A DNA stretch of 64,000 nt from Bacteroides sp. Lineage in GTDB: Bacteria > Bacteroidota > Bacteroidia > Bacteroidales > Bacteroidaceae. The notes under the pieces are model-generated. The model saw nothing but the letters and a program-made list of their open reading frames with translations, was not told the origin of the DNA and searched no databases. The stretch covers positions 8,140 through 72,139 of the forward strand of contig DXLO01000012.1 of the NCBI GenBank assembly GCA_019414665.1, read 5' to 3'. Positions 50,976 through 60,538 of the stretch are shown one piece after another; the stretch's first letter is position 1; every line of letters starts with the position of its first letter. The position numbers were made by a program, and so were the translations under genes.

Positions 50976-53900
50976 TCATTGTCCAACCTGATTTTTTGCA
51001 TATTCTGTAGAAGTCATTCCCCAATAAGATTTAAAACTTTTACTAAAATAATGAGGATCACTAAAACCTACCATATAAGCTATTTCCGACATTGTATATT
51101 GGTTTTCCTTAATCAGTTCAGCAGCTTTCCTCATACGCATTTCTTTTATATACATTATAGGAGCCATACCAGTTAAAGACTTCAGCTTATGAAAGAAATT
51201 GGTCCGACTCAGACTGAAATAACTGACCAATTGATCTACATTCAATTCCGGATTACTAAGTTGCTCTTCCATAATTCCAGCTAACTTATTAAGAAAAGCG
51301 GCATCTTTAGCCGACAATTGAACCGATTTATCTTTTTCTTTATTTTCACTCCCCTCTTCATACCCTACCTTACAATAATATGCTTGTAACATTTTACGCC
51401 GAGTTAGAATATTCTCTACTTTAGCTTGCAAATAATTAATACTAAATGGCTTCGTAATGTAATCATCAGCTCCTGTATGGATACCGGTCAGAATGCTATC
51501 CATATCCGTCTTAGCAGTCAATACTATGGCAGGAATATGCGAAGTTCGTTCATCGTTCCTTAGTTCCTGCAACATCTGTAGACCACTTTTTACAGGCATC
51601 ATGATATCAGTAATTATTATATCAGGTAGATCAGAGAAAGCCTTTTTTAATCCAACCTCTCCATTATCAGCCTCAACAGACCGATATGCTTCCTGAAATA
51701 TTTGTTTGATAAATACTCTTAATTCATAATTGTCTTCAACAATAAGCATGAGCGGCTTCTCCGCTTCATTCAATTCTTGTAGTTCGTTTTGAGAATTGAA
51801 ATCTAAATTTGTATCTTCGTTCCAATCTGATAATATATATTCCGTGTCAGACGGATAATGTTTTTTACCTTTTAATAGCCTTACAGTAAATAGGCTCCCT
51901 TTTCCGAACTCACTTTCCACATTTATACTACCATAATGCATTTCCACAAGTTCTTTAGCTACTGAAAGTCCGATACCAGAACTTAAAGGAGCGTAAATGC
52001 TATCCGGAACCACATTCTCGTAACGATTGAAAATCACTTTCTGCTTTTCTCTCTTTATCCCTACTCCTTCATCTTGAACTTGAAGAAGGACTGCATTCCC
52101 ATCATCTTTCATACTAACCCAAATGTTCTTGCCATCAGGAGTGTATTTGAAGGCATTAGACAGCAAATTAAAAATAATTTTCTCTAATTTATCCTTGTCC
52201 ACCCAAAGATTTACTTTAGACAATTGAGTGTTAAAATTCAGACTAATATGCCGCTCTTGAGATAAAGCTGTAAAATAGTTGATTATCTCTTTCGTGAAAC
52301 TGATAATATCCACATACTGAACTCTCAGTTTCATCTTGCTATTCTGGATTTTATTAAAATCCAAAATCTGCCCTACCAACCTCTGCATACGGTCACTATT
52401 CTTTTTAATAATCTTCAAAGTATCTCTCACCTTCCCAGAAAGGCTCTCGTCTCTGAGTATATATTCCAAAGGTCCGGTAATCAATGTTAATGGAGTTCTT
52501 AATTCGTGAGACACGTCAGTAAAGAAGCTAAGTTTTAATTGAGTAATCAATTCTTCATTTTTAGCCTTATTTTTTATCCGATAAAAAACGGTATATATAT
52601 AAATGGCAACTGCAATAAATAATACAATCAAGAAGATATAGAGCATAGTAGCATAAGGTGTCTCAGAGAAAGTAGGAAGCACTTCAAAAGAAAGTGTTCG
52701 TTCATTTTCAACCCATACACCTTCATTATTGGTAGACTTTACACGAAATACATATTTTCCCGGAGGAAGATTAGTATAGTTGGCCTCATGCCCGTTATCC
52801 GTCAAACGAAAGTTTTTATCAAAACCGTCTAACTTGTAAGCATATTGAATATACTCCGTATTGGTCATGTCTAGAGCAGAAAATACCAGTCTGAGGGTAT
52901 GATTATTAGGAGGTAACTGCATATCCCTGCTATCATCAGGATTAACAGACAAAATAGAAGGAGTTTTTCTGGGAGTCAGTTCCTGATTGTTTACCCAAAT
53001 AGAAGAGAAAAATATTTGTGGTATAAAATCTGTTTTATGGATATTCTCAGGGGTAAAATAGAACAAACCTCGGTTAGTACCAAAAAAAATCTGCCTGCCA
53101 TCTGTTGCCCCCACACCTTCACTGAAATGCATATTAAATGCGATATGCTCACTAGGATACTGAATCTGTTCGGCCGAAGCTACAAATTTCACTAATCCAC
53201 CACCCGTCACCAACCATAAATTCCCTTGTTTATCCTCGTGCATAGAATAAATAATATCTGAAATAAGTCCATTTTTCTGTGTGAAGGATTTACATTGATA
53301 AGAATGGAGCCCCATGGGAGAAAGCTCATTTAACCCTCCGCCATAAGTAATGGCAAAAATTTTCCCATTATCCATACATTGAATCATTTGTACGTCATTA
53401 TTACTAAGGCTATTCACATTCCCCTGCTCACGGCATATAGAATGAAAATCTATTTCTTCAGGACAATGAAAAGAAACCTTAAATTGTAAAATCCCTGCTG
53501 TTGTAGACACCCAGATACGCCCTTGATTATCTTCAGTAATATGTCTGACTTTATAAAAATGACTTATCGGATATCTCTTTAACAAATTGCGATGATTGAT
53601 AAATCTTAAAGTACCATCAGGCATAGTTTCAATCAAATTCAATCCACCTCCGTAAGTAGCTACCCAAAGTCTCTGCTTACTATCCTGAAAAGTAAAGTAA
53701 ATATTATCATTACTCAATGAATAGGGGTCATCAGCTTTATATTTAAAATGCTGTAATTCAAAATTGCCTTTTGAAGTTTCTGTTGCTTTTATCAATCCCT
53801 GGCCTTTAGTAGAAATCCAATAAACACCAGCCGAATCTTGCATGATGGCATATACTTTGCCCCATTTCATCCTTTTCAATAATCGAAGCCGGGCATCATA

Positions 53901-55331
53901 TATAGAAACATTCATATCTCTGCTTCCCGTCCAAATACGTTGTTTTTTGTCTATATACAGTGCCCTGATCTCATTATCAGGTAACTCTACATCCTGAGGA
54001 GTAGGCGTATAGATATGAAATTTATCAAGGATAAAAGTGATACGCTTAAGTCGGTTGAGCTGGGTACTCATCCATAAATTTCCTTGTTTATCAACAAAAG
54101 CAGCAAAACAGCGGTCATTTGATTTCCACTTGACAGGCTGCTCCGTAGTATTAAAAGGTATTAACCGCCTATTTTGAGAATCAAAATAAGAAAATCCTCC
54201 TCCCTTAGGGTGTACCCATAAAATATCGTTCCGATCCTCAAAAGCAAAAAAATCACTTTCAGTATTTAGCGGTCTTCCCAGTTCGTCCTTTCCTTCAATA
54301 AAGCTTAAACGCTGTGTTTTCAGATCAAACAAAGTGACTCCCGGAACAGGATGTACAAGCCACAATAAATCTCCACAAGTAATTTTAGCAGACTCTATGG
54401 TTTTGTCTTTCAACAGAGAAAGAGAGTCAAGCATCACATGTCTTATCTCACCGAGAGAGTCATGAATAAAAAAGCCGTCTGAATCAGTAACATATATCAG
54501 TCCAGCCACAGAAGGCAAAATAGAAATCACAGAAGCCGATGTTGGCAATTGAGTATGAATAGAAAGTTCTCCAGTCAACAAGTATTTATAAACTTTACCT
54601 TGATGTGCACCTAAATATATATATTCTTCCAACTCTGTTGCAAAATAAAAAGGTATTTTCTCACTTTTTCGACAATCAGACAAAGAAATAATAGAAAGTT
54701 CTGAATCATATAGTCGATATACCCCCTCATCCGTAAGAAGCCATTCCCGTAATTTCGAATCCATAAATACAGACCGGATTTTACCAGTAGACAACGTATT
54801 TTCTCTTGATGAATAGAATTGAAATGTCATAGATAAATCTTCGGGAGCCGTAACGACCCGTACTGCACTCCCATCTTCACGTAATAACCATACTATTCCA
54901 TTCGGAAGGACAGATATTGACCGAAAGCTATTGGCTGTTTTTTGAATGACAGGTTCAAAGACTTCCTTGTCAGGATTAAAACGATAACAAGTGGAATCAT
55001 AACACAATACCCATATACATCCGAATTTATCCTCGACTATATCTAATAAACGATCATTGGTCAGTCCTCCCAAATCTTCCATATTCGATTTATAATTCTT
55101 AAAATTATAACCATCAAACCGATAAAGCCCATTCCAAGTAGCAAACCATAACAGACCTTTATGATCTTGGATAATATCGTTGACCAGCCCATCCTCCACT
55201 CCATTCTGACTGGAAAAGTACGTAACTGAATATTTTTGAGGTATAGCTCCTTTTACCGGCACATCGGCTGCAAAAAGGCATAGTATTACTACACAGAAAA
55301 AGGTAAGAATATCAACCCAGTATGTTTTCAT
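50976..55331 (-). CDS. Hybrid two-component system regulator
   Basis: A single-chain sensor-regulator of about 1451 residues. I start at MKTYWVDIL (55331); the frame is open to 55448 but the extra 39 residues are not signal-like. Order: signal peptide; about 14 beta-propeller repeats forming the periplasmic sensor (e.g. GLVNDIIQDHKGLLWFATWN); a Y_Y_Y domain (YAYKLDGFDKNFRLTDNGHE); one membrane helix (ATMLYIFLIVLFIAVAIYIY); HisKA with FFTDVSHELRTPLTLITGP; HATPase with NLLSNAFKYTPDG and SSGIGLSVAKELVE; a receiver with DIIITDIMMPVKSG; and an AraC-type DNA-binding end (MSEIAYMVGFSDPHYFSKSF). It senses a breakdown oligosaccharide and activates its PUL. It is divergent from the SusC at 55537. Confidence 0.96.
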   Translation of the reverse strand: MKTYWVDILTFFCVVILCLFAADVPVKGAIPQKYSVTYFSSQNGVEDGLVNDIIQDHKGLLWFATWNGLYRFDGYNFKNYKSNMEDLGGLTNDRLLDIVEDKFGCIWVLCYDSTCYRFNPDKEVFEPVIQKTANSFRSISVLPNGIVWLLREDGSAVRVVTAPEDLSMTFQFYSSRENTLSTGKIRSVFMDSKLREWLLTDEGVYRLYDSELSIISLSDCRKSEKIPFYFATELEEYIYLGAHQGKVYKYLLTGELSIHTQLPTSASVISILPSVAGLIYVTDSDGFFIHDSLGEIRHVMLDSLSLLKDKTIESAKITCGDLLWLVHPVPGVTLFDLKTQRLSFIEGKDELGRPLNTESDFFAFEDRNDILWVHPKGGGFSYFDSQNRRLIPFNTTEQPVKWKSNDRCFAAFVDKQGNLWMSTQLNRLKRITFILDKFHIYTPTPQDVELPDNEIRALYIDKKQRIWTGSRDMNVSIYDARLRLLKRMKWGKVYAIMQDSAGVYWISTKGQGLIKATETSKGNFELQHFKYKADDPYSLSNDNIYFTFQDSKQRLWVATYGGGLNLIETMPDGTLRFINHRNLLKRYPISHFYKVRHITEDNQGRIWVSTTAGILQFKVSFHCPEEIDFHSICREQGNVNSLSNNDVQMIQCMDNGKIFAITYGGGLNELSPMGLHSYQCKSFTQKNGLISDIIYSMHEDKQGNLWLVTGGGLVKFVASAEQIQYPSEHIAFNMHFSEGVGATDGRQIFFGTNRGLFYFTPENIHKTDFIPQIFFSSIWVNNQELTPRKTPSILSVNPDDSRDMQLPPNNHTLRLVFSALDMTNTEYIQYAYKLDGFDKNFRLTDNGHEANYTNLPPGKYVFRVKSTNNEGVWVENERTLSFEVLPTFSETPYATMLYIFLIVLFIAVAIYIYTVFYRIKNKAKNEELITQLKLSFFTDVSHELRTPLTLITGPLEYILRDESLSGKVRDTLKIIKKNSDRMQRLVGQILDFNKIQNSKMKLRVQYVDIISFTKEIINYFTALSQERHISLNFNTQLSKVNLWVDKDKLEKIIFNLLSNAFKYTPDGKNIWVSMKDDGNAVLLQVQDEGVGIKREKQKVIFNRYENVVPDSIYAPLSSGIGLSVAKELVEMHYGSINVESEFGKGSLFTVRLLKGKKHYPSDTEYILSDWNEDTNLDFNSQNELQELNEAEKPLMLIVEDNYELRVFIKQIFQEAYRSVEADNGEVGLKKAFSDLPDIIITDIMMPVKSGLQMLQELRNDERTSHIPAIVLTAKTDMDSILTGIHTGADDYITKPFSINYLQAKVENILTRRKMLQAYYCKVGYEEGSENKEKDKSVQLSAKDAAFLNKLAGIMEEQLSNPELNVDQLVSYFSLSRTNFFHKLKSLTGMAPIMYIKEMRMRKAAELIKENQYTMSEIAYMVGFSDPHYFSKSFKSYWGMTSTEYAKNQVGQ

Positions 55332-55427
55332 ATCAAAGTAATGTGTTTCCTTTGCGAAATTAGCAGAAAATGGGTATTCATCAAAGTACTTTCTACATTT
55401 AATCCATCGCAATATATGTTGTTTAGC

Positions 55428-55435
55428 TACCTTTG
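55428..55435 (+). promoter_or_regulatory. Possible -7 element for the SusC-SusD-GH43 operon
   Basis: TACCTTTG on the plus strand, about 100 bp before the SusC ATG at 55537 and inside the 5' leader of the divergent regulator gene. No matching -33 element is seen, as expected for an activator-dependent promoter. Confidence 0.4.
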
Positions 55436-55536
55436 ATAGATATTCCAACTAAATTATCAGTTTTTCCACTTATAAAAAGATAACATCCGTCTATATTTGA
55501 CATCAAAACAAAAACAACTCTAATACTAAATTAATA

Positions 55537-58500
55537 ATGAAAGACATGAGAAAAAAAAGAGTATTTAAAATCCCGTTCTGTTATAGTACAGGGTATTCTC
55601 CAAAAAGATTTTGGTTTGCTTGCGGAATTTCCTTAGGACTAGTTTCCTTACCATTATCCACCTTTGCAAACAACTGGTCAGGCCAACAAAGTTCAGCAAT
55701 TCTAAAATCGGTTCAGCAAAACCGAATCATTACGGGTAACATCATAGACGAAAGTGGAGAAGCATTGATCGGCGTTTCCGTATTGATAAAAGGAACTACT
55801 CAGGGAACAGTAACTGACTTGGACGGTAACTTCACACTGGAGATTTCAGCAGGTGCTACCTTAGTTATTTCATACGTGGGTTATAAAACACAGGAAATTA
55901 AAGTAGGGAACCAACAAAAACTGTCTATCACGGTCGAAGCAGATAATAAACTACTGGACGAAGTGGTAGTAGTGGGCTATGGCGTAGTAAAGAAATCAGA
56001 CCTTACCGGTTCTGTAGGTAGTGTAAAATCAGAGACGATTTCTGCTAAAGGTGCAACATCAGTTGTCGAAAGTCTGCAAGGGCAAGTTGCTGGAGTGAAT
56101 ATCTCACAGTCTTCTAGCCGTGCCGGTGACGGATTCAATATTCAGATTCGAGGTAAAAGTTCATTAAATGGCGGCAATCCATTATATGTAATCGATGGAG
56201 TAGTTTGTGAAAATATGGATTTTCTAAATCCGATGGATATTGAAAAAGTGGACATTTTGAAAGATGCTTCATCTACCGCCATCTATGGTTCACGGGCCAC
56301 AAATGGTGTAGTGATGATTACCACCAAAAAGGGAGACAAAGATGTAGCCAAGACTACAATCAGCTATGATGGATATTATGGTGTAAAAACCAAAGCCAAT
56401 ATGCCGGACTTTATGGAAGGAGATGATTTCATGAAATTCCGTTTCTCCCGTTATCTGGTTTCATCTATGGATGCCTCTTCGGGAATGACTAACTGGGAAA
56501 TGACTGATGCCAATTTCCTGAACTTCTGGGGAAATGGCAGTCAAATAGTGAAAGATATGTATCTCAATAATAATTATACCGATTGGGTAGATATCGTAAC
56601 CCGTAACGGCTCACAACAGAATCATTTCATCAATATCTCGGGAAATGCAAAAAATATAACCTACCGCGTAGGACTAGGGTATCAAAATGAGGAAGGAATC
56701 ATGTATGACGGTTATGAACGCTGGAATATAAAAGGAGCAGTAGATCATAAGATTTCAGATAAAATCTCAGCCGGATTCTCCACAAATATGGCAACAGCAT
56801 CCAAAGAGAGTGGTAGCAACTACTCTATTTTGGAAGGGTTCCGTATGACCCCTAATATGCCATGCTATTATTGGGAAGGGGAAAAGGCAGGACAATTAAT
56901 TTCACAACCAGGTAAAGATGCCGCCATCTATCCCAATGGTGGTGGTCCGACTTCCTCCATCAATCCAGTGGTGGACCGTTTGAACTCAAAAGACGATACA
57001 CGTTCTTATGATGTGATGGCAAACATTTATTTGCAATACAGCCCCGTTAAAGAAATAATTCTTAAAACTACTTTCTCCCCCATGTATACCAAAACCCATC
57101 GTGGTACATTCTATAACGGAGAAACCCAACTTCGTTCTGGAAAAACAAACATGGCCGAAAACTATAATGATGAAATATTCTCGTATACTTGGGATACGCA
57201 AGCCAATTACATCAAGAATTTTGGAGATCATAGTCTGAATGCCTTGGCCTTATTCAGTGTCTATGAACAAAAATTACAAGGCGACTATATCAATGTAGTG
57301 GATATGCCATTTGATGTAGACTGGCATAATCTTGGTTCAGGCACTGTACAAAGTCAGTCTAGCTATTATAAAAAAATCTCCATGTTATCTTATGTAGCCC
57401 GTATCAACTATGCCTACAAAGGCAAATACATGCTGACTGTATCTTCACGTTGGGACGGCAGTTCCAAATTCCAAAAAGACAATCGTTGGGGGATGTTCCC
57501 CTCAGCTGCCTTGGCATGGCGCATTTCCGATGAAGATTTTATGGGATTTGCCAGCAAATGGTTAAGCAATTTAAAACTCCGTGCCAGTTTTGGCGTTACC
57601 GGTAATAATGCCGGTGTAGGGCCTTATGACACACAAGCTTTGGCAAATATTAAATATTACTATAATTACGGATCGTCTGTTGCCAACGGTTATGGTTATA
57701 CCATGACGAACGCCGACCTGACTTGGGAGAAGACAACCGAAATCAACCTCGGTCTTGACTTCGGTTTCTTGAATAATCGTATCAATGGATCTATCGATAT
57801 CTACAACAAAGATTCCAAAGATCTCTTGATGGAGATGGAAACTCCATTTGAACTAGGTTCCTATACCGGCTCTATTGTAAGTAATGTGGGTAAGGTGAAC
57901 AATAAGGGTATGGAAATCCAACTGAATACCATCAACGTAAAGAATAAAGATTGGAACTGGGAGACAACCTTCTCTTTTGCGCGTAACATTAACTCTATCA
58001 AAGAATTGAATGGTACCAAAGAAGACTTAGTGGGTAACAAATGGTTTATCAATCACCCTATAGACGTAGTCTACGGCTATAAATACACCGGAATCTGTAC
58101 TCGAGAAGAAGCGCAAGCTTATGCCCAAGACCCGAAAATGAAAACCAAATTCTATGAAGGCGAGATGAAAATCTATGATAAGGATGGCAATGGTACTATT
58201 GATGCCAATGACAAAATGATCCTCGGACATTGTGCTCCGACCTGGACCGGCAGTTTCACTTCTAACCTGTCATACAAGAATATTGATTTCTCTTTCAGTA
58301 TTTACACTAGTCAGGGAGGAATGGTATACTCTCCCTTCATGGCCGAATTCGTAGACTATGGACAGCGTGGCATGAATCGTCTGAACATGGATTATTATAT
58401 ACCGCAAGGTGCTCCGATACTAGGTGCTGATGGCTCTATAGCCTATCAGGAAGCCACTCATTACGGTAGTTATCCCTTCCCAACCAATGGTGGAAACGGT

Positions 58501-58791
58501 AAAGGAGGCGGTGCATACTGGCAAAGTGGTGCCAATGAGGACCGGGCACAAAATTTCGTTGATAACTCATATGTCCGAGTCAAAAACATTACTCTTGGCT
58601 ATACTTTTCCACAGAAATGGATTTCAAAACTTCATATTTCCAACTTAAGAATCTACGCCAATGTATTAAACCCCTTCACTTTCACAAGTTATGAAGGATT
58701 CGATCCCGAATGGGCTGATGCACAAGTAGGTGACGGTACCGGTGGTGTCAGTTCAAGAACTTATCAAGTTGGTATAAATTTAAAATTCTAA
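55537..58791 (+). CDS. SusC-like TonB-dependent transporter
   Basis: A 1084-residue outer-membrane glycan importer. Signal region to about 45 (SLPLSTFANN); a carboxypeptidase-regulatory-like domain (ITGNIIDESGEALIGVSVLI) at about 68-135; the plug hallmark LLDEVVVVGYGVVKKSDLTG near 140; then TIYGSRATNGVVMITTKKG and the barrel to VGINLKF. It has no STN domain, consistent with control by the adjacent hybrid two-component regulator instead of an ECF sigma. It is not closely similar to the SusC at 13801. SusD follows after 6-12 bp. Confidence 0.97.
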   Translation: MKDMRKKRVFKIPFCYSTGYSPKRFWFACGISLGLVSLPLSTFANNWSGQQSSAILKSVQQNRIITGNIIDESGEALIGVSVLIKGTTQGTVTDLDGNFTLEISAGATLVISYVGYKTQEIKVGNQQKLSITVEADNKLLDEVVVVGYGVVKKSDLTGSVGSVKSETISAKGATSVVESLQGQVAGVNISQSSSRAGDGFNIQIRGKSSLNGGNPLYVIDGVVCENMDFLNPMDIEKVDILKDASSTAIYGSRATNGVVMITTKKGDKDVAKTTISYDGYYGVKTKANMPDFMEGDDFMKFRFSRYLVSSMDASSGMTNWEMTDANFLNFWGNGSQIVKDMYLNNNYTDWVDIVTRNGSQQNHFINISGNAKNITYRVGLGYQNEEGIMYDGYERWNIKGAVDHKISDKISAGFSTNMATASKESGSNYSILEGFRMTPNMPCYYWEGEKAGQLISQPGKDAAIYPNGGGPTSSINPVVDRLNSKDDTRSYDVMANIYLQYSPVKEIILKTTFSPMYTKTHRGTFYNGETQLRSGKTNMAENYNDEIFSYTWDTQANYIKNFGDHSLNALALFSVYEQKLQGDYINVVDMPFDVDWHNLGSGTVQSQSSYYKKISMLSYVARINYAYKGKYMLTVSSRWDGSSKFQKDNRWGMFPSAALAWRISDEDFMGFASKWLSNLKLRASFGVTGNNAGVGPYDTQALANIKYYYNYGSSVANGYGYTMTNADLTWEKTTEINLGLDFGFLNNRINGSIDIYNKDSKDLLMEMETPFELGSYTGSIVSNVGKVNNKGMEIQLNTINVKNKDWNWETTFSFARNINSIKELNGTKEDLVGNKWFINHPIDVVYGYKYTGICTREEAQAYAQDPKMKTKFYEGEMKIYDKDGNGTIDANDKMILGHCAPTWTGSFTSNLSYKNIDFSFSIYTSQGGMVYSPFMAEFVDYGQRGMNRLNMDYYIPQGAPILGADGSIAYQEATHYGSYPFPTNGGNGKGGGAYWQSGANEDRAQNFVDNSYVRVKNITLGYTFPQKWISKLHISNLRIYANVLNPFTFTSYEGFDPEWADAQVGDGTGGVSSRTYQVGINLKF

Positions 58792-58803
58792 AATTAAATG
58801 ATT

Positions 58804-60522
58804 ATGAAAAAAATATATTTCATTATGGCATTAGGATTGGCAACTCTCTCAGGATGTTCGGATTTTCTTGACCAAAACAACAAATCTAATGTTCCATCAG
58901 CTGAATTTTATCAGACTTCGGCAGGATTCGCCAGTTTAACTAACAGCGCTTACTCCACACTGCGAGAGCTTTATAATGCCCAACCGCAATTATTCGTAGC
59001 GGGAACAGACCTGTATGCAGACGGAAAGTCACAGGGAGTAGTCATGAGCCAATATACCTTCACTGCAGATGAAGGCATTATAAAAAATTTCTATGTAAGT
59101 TGTTTTAAAGGTATTCAGCTAGCCAATAGCGTTATATCTTATGGAGACATAACGGAAGATTCCAGTGTACGACTGCAATATGTGGACGAAGCACGTTTTA
59201 TCCGTGCATGGTATTATTTCCAACTAGTGCAACAGTTCGGGCCTGTAGCTTTGAACAAACAAATGTTTGACCATGCCGAAATGAGTCATGAACGTGCCAG
59301 TCTTGCAGATGTTTATAAGTTCATCATTGAAGAGTTTGAGTATCTAGCCTCTTCCGAATCCCATTTAATGGAACGTGCCAACTCCGGTGTAGGACGTGCC
59401 AATAAACGCGCAGCAACCTTTTACTTAGCCAAAACCTATCTGACTCGTGGATGGCTAGATGGCACTGATTACGAAGCCCAAGAAGAAAATATAGCTCAAA
59501 ATTCAGACTTCGCAAATGCAGCTAAGTATGCCTTGGAAGCAATTAATGGCGAAATTCCTTTCCTCTCCATAGAAGAAGCTTTTGACGTAGAAAATGAAGA
59601 AAACAATGAAATATTCTGGAGCATACAGTTTAATTCGGCTGCTGTAGAAGATCCCGTAAAAGACGGTTCCTACCAACAAGCCCAATTCGGAGCTTATTTA
59701 GGTGGTTCCGAAAAACCAAGAAATAAGGCAATTGACGGTTGCTTTGCTCCTTCACTACGTCTACAGCAAATGTATAGTCGGGGTGATGCACGGTTGGAAC
59801 AAACTTTTATGTTAGAATTCCATACCAGTTATTTCGACTATTACTCAGCACCGACTAGTTCTTCTATCATTTATTATTATGCTCCAGCATGGGCTACAGA
59901 TGAAGATATCGCTGCCTGGAAAGCAGACGATCCTTATGGAATTAAAAAGAATACACTGGTAAGCAAAACAATAGCAGACGGTGGTATTGCTCCATCCAAC
60001 GGTGCCCCAGCCACATACAAAGACCGTCGTTCACAAGACTACGGCAATGCTTGTATCAAGAAATTTGATGATTATTCAGAAACTTCTATTGCTAACCGTA
60101 ATTCTACTTGCAGCATGCATGATGTGGTAGTAGCGCGCTTAGGAGAAACCTATCTGATTGCCGCCGAAGCCTATTTAAAAATGGGTAAAACAGAAGAGGC
60201 TGCACAAATGATCAATAAACTTCGTCAACGTCCAGGAACTATTCGTAAAGGATACACAACAGAAATGACTGTCACCAGCAACGATATTAATATTGATTTT
60301 ATTCTTGATGAACGTGCTCGTGAATTAGCTGGAGAATATGTCCGTTGGACAGATTTGAAGCGTACTCACACTTTAGTGGAATATGCCACAAAATATAATG
60401 AAGACGGCATAAAAGAATCTGCTATGATAGGCCCTGATGGTAAATACAAGATTCTTCGTCCTATTCCACAAGCTGCCATTGATTTGAATCAAGCTAAAGT
60501 GACACAAAACCCTGGTTATTAA
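58804..60522 (+). CDS. SusD/RagB-like glycan-binding lipoprotein
   Basis: A SusD-family lipoprotein of about 572 residues; the lipobox is LATLSGCSDF (Cys near 18). I prefer the second of two close ATGs (58804). Signatures: ARFIRAWYYFQLVQQFGPVA, ARLGETYLIAAEAYLKMGK and the C-terminal DERARELAGEYVRWTDLKR plus ALNQ-like DLNQAKVTQNPGY. Second gene of the SusC-SusD-GH43/28 operon. Probably binds a pectic oligosaccharide at the surface, inferred from its partner enzymes. Confidence 0.95.
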   Translation: MKKIYFIMALGLATLSGCSDFLDQNNKSNVPSAEFYQTSAGFASLTNSAYSTLRELYNAQPQLFVAGTDLYADGKSQGVVMSQYTFTADEGIIKNFYVSCFKGIQLANSVISYGDITEDSSVRLQYVDEARFIRAWYYFQLVQQFGPVALNKQMFDHAEMSHERASLADVYKFIIEEFEYLASSESHLMERANSGVGRANKRAATFYLAKTYLTRGWLDGTDYEAQEENIAQNSDFANAAKYALEAINGEIPFLSIEEAFDVENEENNEIFWSIQFNSAAVEDPVKDGSYQQAQFGAYLGGSEKPRNKAIDGCFAPSLRLQQMYSRGDARLEQTFMLEFHTSYFDYYSAPTSSSIIYYYAPAWATDEDIAAWKADDPYGIKKNTLVSKTIADGGIAPSNGAPATYKDRRSQDYGNACIKKFDDYSETSIANRNSTCSMHDVVVARLGETYLIAAEAYLKMGKTEEAAQMINKLRQRPGTIRKGYTTEMTVTSNDINIDFILDERARELAGEYVRWTDLKRTHTLVEYATKYNEDGIKESAMIGPDGKYKILRPIPQAAIDLNQAKVTQNPGY

Positions 60523-60538
60523 GTTAAAAAACATGCTG